From contig JANSWY010000002.1 of assembly GCA_024743255.1 (NCBI GenBank), forward strand, positions 62,001 to 126,000: a stretch of DNA of 64,000 bases, written 5' to 3'. Of the stretch, positions 1-9,553 are shown piece after piece. The translations under genes and the position numbers were made by a program. This DNA comes from a bacterium. GTDB taxonomy: Bacteria > Bacteroidota > Bacteroidia > Cytophagales > Cyclobacteriaceae. Positions within the stretch are counted from its first letter, which is position 1. The number at the start of each line of letters is the position of its first letter. The notes below the pieces were generated by a model. It did not search any database. It worked only from the letters and a program-made list of their open reading frames with translations, and was not told where the DNA came from.

Positions 1-54
1 TACTAATTTTCAATAGTACTGTATTATATTTAGGCATTAATCAATGTTCCACAT

Positions 55-2031
55 ATGAACCGAATTGCTGCCCTGCTATTCTGTTGCATTAGCACATGTT
101 TATTTGCGCAATTACCTGATAGTATTCAACGTAAATTAGACCTCTTATCTGAAGAGTATAAAACCCTGTTACTAGACTCTTTGGCGGATAAGACCTTAAG
201 ACAAAATATTGATCTGCATCAGTTAATTGTACAGGAAGGAATTGCCCACGCACTAGAATTAGAGAGCGATTCCCTACATGAAAGTTTTCTGATTAAGTTA
301 GGACTGAACCATCTTTATAGATATCAATACGATTCAGCAAGGATACTATATCAACAGGTCCATGACAACACCAAAAATGAACGGGTAAAAGCCACCGCAT
401 TAGGTGAACTTGGTATTAGCTATTATTATGAATCCAATGATTCCGAGGCGCTCAAATATTTAATTGAATCGTATAAGTTGTGGAAGGAAATTGGTGACAC
501 ATTACGCCTTGCTGGAATCACTAATAATCTAGGTGTTATACAAAGGTATCTGGGAGATTATAAAAACTCTAACTACTTCCTAAAACAAGCATTGATCTTC
601 AAGAAACATACAGGACAGACGGTAACACTTGGGAGCACATACCATAATTTGGGAATAAATTTTGATGAAATGGGACAGCCAGATTCATCATTATATTACT
701 CCCAAAAAGCTAAACTCATTAGAGAAAAGTACAATGACGTCAGAGGGTTGGCTAAAACTTATTCCTCACTTGGGAAGATCTATATGGGCCAAAGCCGTTA
801 TGATTCTTCACTATTCTTTTATGATAAAGCAATCACCATAGATAGGAACTTAAAGGACTTTGCTGCTCTGTCATCAGATCAAATAAGCATGGCGGAAGCA
901 CTGCTCAGAACGGGACGACACAGAAAATCGATTGCATTACTTACTGAAGCGTTGAACGTTACACGAGACGCAAGGGTCAAGCAAGATGGGTTAAAGTTGC
1001 TTGCTACTAATTATGATGCAATCCATTCCTACAAAGATGCCAGTTCAATTAAGGAACAGCTTTTGAGTCTAAGGGATTCAATCAATACTGCTGAGAAAGA
1101 AACGTCTCTGCAGGAACTAAGAGTCCAATTTGATACCGAACAAAAAGAATCTCAAATAGCCCAGTTATCCGCTGAAAACGAGATTCAGGAACTAAAAGCT
1201 CAGCAAGATGCGCAAACAAAAACAATACTGGCTGTTGGGCTAATTGCTCTGTTAATTATTGCTGCTTTGTTATACTCCAGATCACGAACCAAGTCGAAAA
1301 ACAATGAGGTATTAGATGCGAAGAACAAAGAACTAGCAGTAATAAATCAAACCAAAGACAGGTTATTCTCAATCATATCGCATGATTTAAAAAGTCCATT
1401 ATCATCATTTCATTTAATCACACAAAGTCTTGCTCAAAACCTGGATAATTTGAAGAAAGAGCAGCTCAAGGAATATTTGGAATCTCTAAGGGACAGTTCG
1501 GCCAATGTGAGAGATATGATGGACAATCTGCTTAAATGGGCATTGGCCCAAACGGATCAACTGGGCTATAAAATGGAGCCAGTTGCATTAAATGATGTAC
1601 TCAATGGAGTTGTTAATCAGCTAAATGTAGTGTCAAATGCCAAAGAAATCTCCATAGATACAAACCTTATAGAAAATCTAAAACTTCAGGGCGATGCGAG
1701 CTTTCTAGAAATAGTAATTAGAAATCTTCTAAGTAACTCATTAAAGTTTACAGAGTCAGGCAAATCAATAACTCTGGAAACTAGAGAAGAAGGTGACCAG
1801 GCCATTATTCGTGTGATGGACCAGGGTGTGGGTATGGAACAGACTGAGATCGAAAAGCTATTAGCTGGAGAAATTCTTGGAGCGGAAATCCATAATTCAA
1901 CAGAAAAGGGTACAGGATTAGGTATTACTTTAGTACAGGAATTAGTTAAAAAGATGGAAGGTCAACTACAGGTAACTTCCGAAAAGGGTAGAGGCACCAC
2001 ATTCGAATTATTATTCAAGAAAGCAGCATGA
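55..2031 (+). CDS. TPR-containing membrane sensor histidine kinase
   Basis: Sensor kinase of a two-component pair. Residues 1-18 form a signal peptide ending in LFA before Gln. Roughly residues 80-340 are tetratricopeptide-like helices (for example the repeated YxxALKYxxES pattern), followed by a coiled coil and one membrane segment near 390-410. The kinase core follows: H-box SHDLKSP with the phosphorylatable His443, N-box around NLLSNSLKF (about 557-566), DQGVGM and GTGLGI ATP-lid motifs. The sensory TPR part is therefore predicted to be periplasmic and the kinase cytoplasmic. The stop overlaps the start of the next gene (ATGA), so kinase and regulator should be co-translated. Known for the family: such TPR kinases are common in Bacteroidota; the ligand is unknown. 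No receiver domain is fused. Confidence 0.93.
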   Translation: MNRIAALLFCCISTCLFAQLPDSIQRKLDLLSEEYKTLLLDSLADKTLRQNIDLHQLIVQEGIAHALELESDSLHESFLIKLGLNHLYRYQYDSARILYQQVHDNTKNERVKATALGELGISYYYESNDSEALKYLIESYKLWKEIGDTLRLAGITNNLGVIQRYLGDYKNSNYFLKQALIFKKHTGQTVTLGSTYHNLGINFDEMGQPDSSLYYSQKAKLIREKYNDVRGLAKTYSSLGKIYMGQSRYDSSLFFYDKAITIDRNLKDFAALSSDQISMAEALLRTGRHRKSIALLTEALNVTRDARVKQDGLKLLATNYDAIHSYKDASSIKEQLLSLRDSINTAEKETSLQELRVQFDTEQKESQIAQLSAENEIQELKAQQDAQTKTILAVGLIALLIIAALLYSRSRTKSKNNEVLDAKNKELAVINQTKDRLFSIISHDLKSPLSSFHLITQSLAQNLDNLKKEQLKEYLESLRDSSANVRDMMDNLLKWALAQTDQLGYKMEPVALNDVLNGVVNQLNVVSNAKEISIDTNLIENLKLQGDASFLEIVIRNLLSNSLKFTESGKSITLETREEGDQAIIRVMDQGVGMEQTEIEKLLAGEILGAEIHNSTEKGTGLGITLVQELVKKMEGQLQVTSEKGRGTTFELLFKKAA

Positions 2032-2642
2032 GCAAATACCAGCTATTCATTGTAGATGATCATAAAATTGTCAGAGATGGACTCAAAGCCATTTTTATAG
2101 GTAAGCCCAATATTCAAGTTTGTGGCGAAGCTGCTTCAATTCAGGAAGCTCAGGACAAGTTGGCAAACATTAACCCCGACTTACTTTTCGTTGATTTGAA
2201 ACTTCCCGATGGAAAAGGAAGCGACTTTCTTTCTGAATACCTTGAGAATCATCAAGACGTTAAAGCAGCTCTTCTTACTGCTGAGCCAAATAAAGTAGAC
2301 CTAAAAAAAGCAGAAGAAGCGGGTGTGAAAGCATTTTTAACCAAAGACATTGACCAGACGGAGTACTTCCAGGCAATCGATAAAATGCTGCAAGGTAAGA
2401 AACATATCTCAGGCGCATTTGCAGATGTGTTAATGAATGAAAGCAGTGAACTAACCCCTCGAGAAATCGAAGTATTACATGGATTTGCAGATGGTCTTAC
2501 TTACAAAGAAATAGGAGCAAAATTAGAAATTAGCCCAAGGACTGTTGAAACCCACAAAAACAGCCTTTTAAGCAAATTCAACACAAAATCAATAGTAGAA
2601 ATGGTGCGTTTAGCTATACGTGAAGGCCACATAGAGGCTTGA
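2028..2642 (+). CDS. NarL/LuxR-family response regulator
   Basis: Partner of the preceding TPR kinase, with a four-base overlap (ATGA). The N-terminal receiver domain has the acidic pocket IVDDH at residues 8-12 and phosphoacceptor Asp56 in FVDLKLPDG. The C-terminal LuxR-type helix-turn-helix spans about 140-200, beginning with LTPREIEVL and containing ISPRTVETHK. On phosphorylation it is expected to dimerise and bind an inverted repeat. The only intergenic DNA directly downstream, before the giant surface protein gene, contains a palindrome that is a reasonable target (see 2668-2692). Family and pairing are secure; the target is inferred. Confidence 0.95.
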   Translation: MSKYQLFIVDDHKIVRDGLKAIFIGKPNIQVCGEAASIQEAQDKLANINPDLLFVDLKLPDGKGSDFLSEYLENHQDVKAALLTAEPNKVDLKKAEEAGVKAFLTKDIDQTEYFQAIDKMLQGKKHISGAFADVLMNESSELTPREIEVLHGFADGLTYKEIGAKLEISPRTVETHKNSLLSKFNTKSIVEMVRLAIREGHIEA

Positions 2643-2667
2643 CATCCGTAAAATTCCGTACCCCTTA

Positions 2668-2692
2668 ATCGGAATATTCCCGATACCTTTTG
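2668..2692 (+). promoter_or_regulatory. Palindrome plus -7-like box upstream of the giant surface protein gene
   Basis: The 10-bp perfect palindrome GGAATATTCC (2671-2680) sits inside a longer imperfect dyad ATCGGAATATTCCCGAT (2668-2684). It abuts TACCTTTTG (2684-2692), one base longer than the Bacteroidota -7 consensus TAnnTTTG. The start codon is 40 bases further on. The position between a LuxR-type regulator and its neighbour suggests an operator/promoter. This is inference from sequence only. Confidence 0.4.
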
Positions 2693-2732
2693 GATGTAAT
2701 CATGGTGAATTTTGAGGTAAATAATTGTCGCC

Positions 2733-5700
2733 ATGAAATACATATTTATCATCTTTTCACTCGTAAGCCTGGGTTTAGTCCAATTACAGGCTCAAACAGT
2801 TACAATCCCTGATGCCAATTTTAAGGCATACTTAGTGGGAAACACATCTATCAATACCAATATGGATTCTGAGATCCAAATCACAGAGGCCGAAGCATTT
2901 ACTGGGTATATATTAGCCGCAAACCAAAGCATATCGGATGCCACTGGTATCGAGGCTTTTATCAATGCCCAATATTTGGATTTACAGAATAACAGTCTCA
3001 CATCAATTGACCTAAGTGCCAATAATAAATTAACAAACATTCTGCTCACCAACAATTCCCTAACCTCTGTAACAGGAATTGACGGATTTTCCAATTTGAA
3101 TCAATTGTCACTTGACCAAAATAGTCTGACTTCAATTTCGATTCACAATTGTACAAACCTTGAGGAGATTCTATTAAGTAACAACAGTCTTACAAGCTTA
3201 AGTTTGACAGGATCCAACTTCAATGCCAGTAGTAGTCCAAATGATTTTGAGATCAGTAGCAATCCAATTACTTCCGTTGATGTAAGTGGATTGACCAACA
3301 TGAAACGATTTATAGCTTACACTTCGGGTTTAACTTCACTGGATTTGACTTCAAATTCTAATCTAACGTCAATCTTTCTGGATTACAGTGATGAGCTTAC
3401 TTCGTTAAATGTCAATGGGTTGACTAGTTTAACCAGAATTGATATGAGAAGTACAGCCGTAACGAGTTTGGATCTTTCTACAAATACAGCTTTGGAAGAC
3501 CTAACTATCAGAGAGACTACTACTTTAGCTTCATTAGACCTATCACAAAATACAAATTTGTCTTACTTCCAGGCAGTTAACTGTGATTTGAATACACTTG
3601 ATCTGGGAAGTGGGAATAACACCAATGTTACATTCATAAATATAAGATATAATTACTCTCTCAATTGTGTGAGAGTAGACGATGTTACATATAGTAATAC
3701 GAATTGGACTTTTAAATCTTCAAATACAATATACAGAACAGAATGTAATGCTCCAGTAGCAACTTCAACCTCACCTTCTGATGAAGGAACATATGCACCT
3801 CTTGGAGCAACTGGTGGTATTGTATTTAATGAAGATGTTCAGGAAGCGACCGGTACGATTGCTCTTTATCTGGCAGATGGAACACATATTGAAACCATTC
3901 CAACTGGTTCCGGTGATTCAAGACTAGGTCAACCAGGAAGCTTTAGAATTACCTGGGACTTCAATACAGACCTGACACCAAGCACGGATTACTACATATT
4001 GGTTTCAGAAGGAGCTTATGAAGATTTAGCTGGCAATGATTTTCCTGGAATTGGAGCTGGGGAATTAGATTTTACTGCCAATGCAAGACCTTTAATTGAA
4101 AGTACAATACCTTCAAATGGAGCAACAGGTGCATCAATTAGTGATAACCTTACCCTTGATATGGATGTGAGTGTTTACACTGATGGAACGGTAAATCTGG
4201 TCATTAAAGAATATGCAACTGACAATACATTTGAAACAATTGCCTTGAGTTCACTGGATCTGGGTGATGGAGCAGGATACTTTCCTGATGGAATCATCAC
4301 CATCAATCCAACAAGTGATTTAACTGACAATACTCAGTACTATTTGGTCCTTGACGGAGCAGGAACACTTAAAAGTGATTTCAACGCTGAGTCGTTTATC
4401 GGCTTAGATGACAAGGATGACTGGACGTTCACAACTGAAGTTGTTGATAATGTAGCACCAACAGTAACTTCTTTCAGTCCTGCTGATAATGCAACTGATG
4501 TTTCCGTTGATGTTGGAACTTTAACAATGACATTATCTGAAGACGTTCAGTCAGGAGGTTCTGGCACCATCAGAATACGAAGAATCAGTAGTAATCAGGT
4601 CTTTCAGGAATTCTCAATTGGCACTTCGGAAGTTACAATTTCTGGAAATACTGTAACATTAAACAATGTCAATACACTTGGGTTTAATTCCGGATATTGG
4701 ATCCAAAATTGGAATAACCTCAATGCAATAGAGGATTTAGCTGGAAACGCTCTGGTAGGCTGGAATACTGATGATGTTTGGAATTTCACAACAGAGCAAG
4801 AAGACGTAGCAGCTCCATTAGCAACATCCACATCACCATCAGATGAAGGAACATATGCACCTCTAACAGCAACAGGTGGAATTGTTTTCAATGAAGATGT
4901 ACAAGAAGGTTCAGGTACTATTCAACTTTATTTGGTTGATGGAACATTACTGGAAACCATCACAACTGGAACAAGCGATACCAGACTAGGACAACCTGCA
5001 GGATTCCGAATCACATGGGATTTTGACACTGACTTAATCCCTAGCACAGACTACTACATATTAGTTTCATCAGGAGCCTACCAGGATTTAGCCGGAAATG
5101 ACTTTGCTGGAATTGGTACAGGAGAGTTAGATTTCACATCAAATGCACGTCCTCTTATTGAAAGTCTCACACCAGCAAATGGTGCAACTAGTGTATCGAT
5201 TAGTAATGATCTTATTCTAGATATGGATGTAAATCTCTATACAGATGGAGATGTAAATCTTGTAATTAAAGAATATTCCAACAACAACAGTTTCGAATCT
5301 ATTCCACTACATACACTGGATGGAGGATTTGGTGCGGGCGCCTTCCCAGATGGAGTCATCACCATTAATCCATCCAGTGATATGGCCGAAAACACGCAAT
5401 ATTATGTGGTGTTGGAAGGTACAGGAACACTTAAAAGCGAAACCAATGCTGAAGCATTTGTTGGGTTGGACGACAAAGACGATTGGACGTTTACTACTGA
5501 AACAATTGACAATGTTGCTCCTACGGTTACAGCATTCAGTCCTGCTGATGATGCTACGAATGTACCTTTCGATATTGGGACATTAACAATGACCTTGTCC
5601 GAAGATGTCCAATCAGGTGAAAGTGGGACTTATAGAATCAGAGGAATTGGAAGTAACCAGATTATCCAGGAATTTGTAGTGGGAACTCCTGATGTAACCA

Positions 5701-8700
5701 TCTCTGGTAACACTGTGACGTTTAACAATGTCAATAATCTTGGATTCAATAATGGTTATTGGATTCAAAACTTTAGCAATGGTAATGCTATTGAAGATCT
5801 AGCAGGCAATGCACTTGCTAGTTGGAATACAGATGATATTTGGAATTTCACTACTGAACTGGAAGATGTTACAGCACCATTAGCAACATCCACGTCACCT
5901 TCGGACGAAGGAACGTATGCACCTTTAACAGCAACAGGTGGAATCGTATTCAATGAAGACGTACAGGAAGGTTCCGGTACTATTCAGCTTTATTTGGCTG
6001 ACGGGAACTTACTTGAAACAATCACAACAGGAACAAGCGATACCAGACTGGGACAACCTGCAGGATTCCGAATCACATGGAATTTTGATACTGACTTAAT
6101 TCCTAGTACAGACTATTATATTTTGGTTTCTTCAGGAGCTTATCAGGATCTTGCTGGTAATGATTTTGCTGGAATAGGAGTAGGGGAGCTCGACTTCACA
6201 TCAAATGCAAGACCATTAATTGAATCATTGTCACCAAATAATGGAGCATCTGATATTAGCATTAGCTCAAACCTAACATTGGACCTTGATGTAAACCTTT
6301 ATACCGATGGAGATGTAAATCTTGTCATTAAGGAATATGATACGGACAATACATTTGAGTCTATTTCATTAAGCTCAATGGATGTAGGATTCGGAGCGGG
6401 ATCTTTTCCTGATGGTACTATCACAGTTAATCCATCAACTGACTTATCAGAAGAAACTCAATACTACGTTGTACTGGAAGGAACAGGAACTCTTAAAAGC
6501 GAAAGTAATGCGGAATCTTTTGTAGGACTTGATGACAAAAATGATTGGACATTTACTACCGAAGTACCATTTGTAAAATCCGACCAAACAATCACCTTTG
6601 ACGCTATTCCAGATAAAACATACATCGATAGTCCATTTACTCTTGGAGCAACAGCTTCTTCAGGATTGGATGTGATTTACTCTGTGGTTAGTGGTCCTAT
6701 ATCAATTTCTGGAAATGAGGTAACAATAGAAGGAATTGGTACAGCTACAATTGCCGCCAACCAACCGGGTGATGCCACCTATAATCCTGCTACCACTGTT
6801 GAGGTTGCTTTTGACATCAACAAGGCAGATCAAACTATATCAATTACCGAAATTGCTGATAAATATACTACTGATTCACCCTTCGATGTTGAAGCATCTA
6901 CTGACAGCAATCTTGAATTGACATACGAGATATCCGGACCTGCTTCTATTTCAGGAACTACAGTTACACTAGATGGTACAACGGGAACCGTCACCGTTAC
7001 CGTCAGCCAGGCAGGAAATGAATATTATAATGAAGCATCGGCAACTGAAAACTTCGAAGTAACCATTGAAAAAGAAGACCAAACTATCACATTCGCTGAG
7101 CTGGAGAACAAGACATTTGGAGATGCCGCTTTTAATTTAAGTGCAACAGCGAGTTCAGGATTAGAAGTTTCCTTTGAAGTTGTTAGTGGGCCGGTTTCAA
7201 TCAACGGAACGGAAGTTACGATTACAGGAGCTGGAGAAGCATCAATAAAAGCAATTCAATCAGGTGATGATACATATAAAGCCGCTTCAGATGTTACCAG
7301 GACTTTCACAGTTAGTAAGGCAGATCAGACAATAACATTTGCAGAGTTAGAGAACAAATCCTTTGGAGATGCCTCATTTACCTTAAGCTCAACTTCAAGT
7401 TCAGGGTTAACTGTATCAATTTCAGTGGTTAGTGGGCCTGTAACTCTAGATGGGAATGAGGTTGCAATTACTGGTGCTGGTGAAGTATCTATCACTGCTA
7501 GTCAGTCAGGAAATGATGATTACAATGCTGCTGATGATGTTACAAGAACTTTTACAGTTGCCAAAGCTGATCAGACAATTACACTCACGGAGATTGAAGG
7601 TAAGACTTTTGGTGATCAGTCATTCACCCTTAGTCCATCTGCTTCTTCAGAGTTAGACGTGTCATTAACTGTTGTGAGTGGGCCTGTTACAATAGATGGT
7701 TATTCAATAACAATAACAGGAGCTGGAACTGCAATAATAGCCGCAAACCAAACTGGAGATGAAAACTATAATGCCGCTACAGAGATCACTCAAACATTTG
7801 ATATCGCAAAAGCTGATCAGCAGATAACAATTGAAAGTATTGAGGACAAGCTAACTACCGATGCTGCATTTTCAGTAAATGCAAGTGTTAATACAGGCTT
7901 GGAACTCTCTTATGAAGTTAGTGGTCCTGCCAGCATTTCAGAAAGTACAATCACCTTAGATGGTACAGAAGGAACTGTGACTGTTGCAGTATCTCAAGTG
8001 GGCAATGACAATTACAACTCAGCTTCAAGTTCTATCAGTTTTAGTGTAACAGCCCCTGAAAAACTGGATCAGGCAATTACTTTTAGCACCATTGCTAACA
8101 AAACATATGGAGATGCTGCTTTCAGCTTGTCAGCATCCGCTTCTTCAGGGTTGGATATTGTTTATGCTGTAGTTGAAGGACCGATTTCAATTAGTGGCAA
8201 TCAGGTTACTATTGAAGGTGTAGGAACTGCTTCAATCAAAGCGACTCAAGTAGGAAATGACCTTTACAATGCCGCAACAGAAGTAACTCAAAGTTTTGAG
8301 ATCAGTAAAGCTGATCAGACTATTACTTTTAATGAAGTGGCTGACAAAGTTTTTGGTGATGCAAGTTTTGATCTGAGTGCAACTGCAACTTCTGGACTCA
8401 ATGTAGAATTTGAAATTGTTGAAGGACCAATATCCATAAGCGGAACTGAAGTTACAATAACTGGAGTAGGAACAGCTCAAATAAGGGCAAACCAACCTGG
8501 TGATGAATTTTATAATGCAGCTACTGAGGTAACTCAAACATTTACAATCAACAAGGCTGATCAAACAATCACCTTTGAGACGATTGCTGATAAGACTTTT
8601 GGTGATGATTCATTTAGTTTAGTTGCAAGTTCAAATTCAGGATTAAGTGTCGAGTATTCAATAGTAGAAGGTCCTGTATCATTAAATGGATCTGAATTAA

Positions 8701-9296
8701 CTATAACAGGAGCTGGCTCTGCTACAATTGCTGTTAATCAATCTGGAAATGACAATTTCAATGCAGCAACTGAGGTTACACAAACATTTGTTATTGCAAA
8801 AGCAGAACAGGTGATAACTATTCAGGGTATAGAGAATAAGGTTACAACTGATGAAGATTTCGAAGTAATCGCTTCTACAAGTTCAGGGCTTGAATTGAGC
8901 TACGAAATAGAGGGCCCAGCTTCGATCACCGGAAACCTTGTTTCTCTTGACGGAACATCTGGCACAGCAACCATTACGGTTTCACAAGCTGGTGATGACA
9001 ACTTCAACACTGCAACAGAATCCATCAGTTTCGAAGTAATTGATGGTACTATTCTATCTTCTCGTGATATCAATGTTCAAGTGAAAGTTTATCCAAACCC
9101 AGTAATCGATTATTTAACAATTGAAAGTAACGAAAGCATTCAGGCGCAGCTTTATGACCTCAATGGAAATGTCATTCAATTAATGAATGCGGAAGATCAG
9201 AAAATAGATATGAGTAATGTCACTGTGGGTACATACATCTTACTCATTCAGCACGGAGACAATGTGGTTCAAGAAAGAATCATGAAAGTAAAATAG
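2733..9296 (+). CDS. Giant T9SS-secreted repeat protein (LRR, SbsA-like and Ig-like repeats)
   Basis: A 2187-residue cell-surface or secreted protein. In order: signal peptide (1-20, ending LQAQ); leucine-rich repeats with LTSLDLS-type units (about 60-330); a 354-residue module of SbsA/Ig-like subdomains starting at 340 and repeated from 694 and again, shortened, from 1048 to about 1282; ten Ig-like (Big-type) repeats of about 80 residues starting at DQTITF-like boundaries (about 1283-2105); and a T9SS sorting domain from about 2112 with VYPNPVIDYLTIES and a terminal MKVK. Function is probably adhesion or surface-layer formation; no catalytic motif is visible. It lies directly after a two-component pair and is followed by a terminator. 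Repeat structure and sorting domain are clear; ligand and role are unknown. Confidence 0.92.
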   Translation: MKYIFIIFSLVSLGLVQLQAQTVTIPDANFKAYLVGNTSINTNMDSEIQITEAEAFTGYILAANQSISDATGIEAFINAQYLDLQNNSLTSIDLSANNKLTNILLTNNSLTSVTGIDGFSNLNQLSLDQNSLTSISIHNCTNLEEILLSNNSLTSLSLTGSNFNASSSPNDFEISSNPITSVDVSGLTNMKRFIAYTSGLTSLDLTSNSNLTSIFLDYSDELTSLNVNGLTSLTRIDMRSTAVTSLDLSTNTALEDLTIRETTTLASLDLSQNTNLSYFQAVNCDLNTLDLGSGNNTNVTFINIRYNYSLNCVRVDDVTYSNTNWTFKSSNTIYRTECNAPVATSTSPSDEGTYAPLGATGGIVFNEDVQEATGTIALYLADGTHIETIPTGSGDSRLGQPGSFRITWDFNTDLTPSTDYYILVSEGAYEDLAGNDFPGIGAGELDFTANARPLIESTIPSNGATGASISDNLTLDMDVSVYTDGTVNLVIKEYATDNTFETIALSSLDLGDGAGYFPDGIITINPTSDLTDNTQYYLVLDGAGTLKSDFNAESFIGLDDKDDWTFTTEVVDNVAPTVTSFSPADNATDVSVDVGTLTMTLSEDVQSGGSGTIRIRRISSNQVFQEFSIGTSEVTISGNTVTLNNVNTLGFNSGYWIQNWNNLNAIEDLAGNALVGWNTDDVWNFTTEQEDVAAPLATSTSPSDEGTYAPLTATGGIVFNEDVQEGSGTIQLYLVDGTLLETITTGTSDTRLGQPAGFRITWDFDTDLIPSTDYYILVSSGAYQDLAGNDFAGIGTGELDFTSNARPLIESLTPANGATSVSISNDLILDMDVNLYTDGDVNLVIKEYSNNNSFESIPLHTLDGGFGAGAFPDGVITINPSSDMAENTQYYVVLEGTGTLKSETNAEAFVGLDDKDDWTFTTETIDNVAPTVTAFSPADDATNVPFDIGTLTMTLSEDVQSGESGTYRIRGIGSNQIIQEFVVGTPDVTISGNTVTFNNVNNLGFNNGYWIQNFSNGNAIEDLAGNALASWNTDDIWNFTTELEDVTAPLATSTSPSDEGTYAPLTATGGIVFNEDVQEGSGTIQLYLADGNLLETITTGTSDTRLGQPAGFRITWNFDTDLIPSTDYYILVSSGAYQDLAGNDFAGIGVGELDFTSNARPLIESLSPNNGASDISISSNLTLDLDVNLYTDGDVNLVIKEYDTDNTFESISLSSMDVGFGAGSFPDGTITVNPSTDLSEETQYYVVLEGTGTLKSESNAESFVGLDDKNDWTFTTEVPFVKSDQTITFDAIPDKTYIDSPFTLGATASSGLDVIYSVVSGPISISGNEVTIEGIGTATIAANQPGDATYNPATTVEVAFDINKADQTISITEIADKYTTDSPFDVEASTDSNLELTYEISGPASISGTTVTLDGTTGTVTVTVSQAGNEYYNEASATENFEVTIEKEDQTITFAELENKTFGDAAFNLSATASSGLEVSFEVVSGPVSINGTEVTITGAGEASIKAIQSGDDTYKAASDVTRTFTVSKADQTITFAELENKSFGDASFTLSSTSSSGLTVSISVVSGPVTLDGNEVAITGAGEVSITASQSGNDDYNAADDVTRTFTVAKADQTITLTEIEGKTFGDQSFTLSPSASSELDVSLTVVSGPVTIDGYSITITGAGTAIIAANQTGDENYNAATEITQTFDIAKADQQITIESIEDKLTTDAAFSVNASVNTGLELSYEVSGPASISESTITLDGTEGTVTVAVSQVGNDNYNSASSSISFSVTAPEKLDQAITFSTIANKTYGDAAFSLSASASSGLDIVYAVVEGPISISGNQVTIEGVGTASIKATQVGNDLYNAATEVTQSFEISKADQTITFNEVADKVFGDASFDLSATATSGLNVEFEIVEGPISISGTEVTITGVGTAQIRANQPGDEFYNAATEVTQTFTINKADQTITFETIADKTFGDDSFSLVASSNSGLSVEYSIVEGPVSLNGSELTITGAGSATIAVNQSGNDNFNAATEVTQTFVIAKAEQVITIQGIENKVTTDEDFEVIASTSSGLELSYEIEGPASITGNLVSLDGTSGTATITVSQAGDDNFNTATESISFEVIDGTILSSRDINVQVKVYPNPVIDYLTIESNESIQAQLYDLNGNVIQLMNAEDQKIDMSNVTVGTYILLIQHGDNVVQERIMKVK

Positions 9297-9328
9297 GGCG
9301 GCAAATAGCTTTTGCTAGATGCAAAGAT

Positions 9329-9363
9329 GGCGGCTTCCGAATTGTGGGGTCGCCTATTTTTTT
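9329..9363 (+). terminator. Rho-independent terminator of the giant surface protein gene
   Basis: A stem pairs 9329-9337 with 9346-9354 (nine pairs, three of them G-U) and is followed by seven T residues at 9357-9363. It lies 33 bases after the stop of the giant gene. Confidence 0.6.
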
Positions 9364-9380
9364 GTTCTTAGTTCATTATT

Positions 9381-9428
9381 TTTTGAGTTTTGAGTTTTGA
9401 GTTTTGAGTTTTGAGTTTTGAGTTTTGA
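9381..9428. repeat. Heptanucleotide tandem repeat (TTTTGAG)
   Basis: Six perfect head-to-tail copies of TTTTGAG (9381-9422) plus a partial copy. A further stretch rich in ATTTTGT/ATTTG words follows to about 9550. The whole 257-base gap between the convergent giant gene and the - strand DUF3137-like gene is low-complexity, with no visible gene. Confidence 0.9.
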
Positions 9429-9553
9429 AGCAAACTTGAATGATTTATCAAAGGTTTAGGATTTAGAAATTAGAATTTGGGCGTCTTGTCTTTTTTGCAA
9501 TTTGAGATTTGTATTTTGTATTTTGTTATTTGACTTTTTGTTATTTGGTCAAA

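Noticed and set aside
8232-8564. 110-codon open frame on the - strand inside the giant surface protein gene
   Set aside because: It arises from the biased codon use of the Ig-like repeats; its translation is Ser/Tyr/Cys-rich and similar shadow frames recur in neighbouring repeats.
9381-9428. Possible CRISPR-like array
   Set aside because: The repeats are 7 bases long and head to tail with no spacers.
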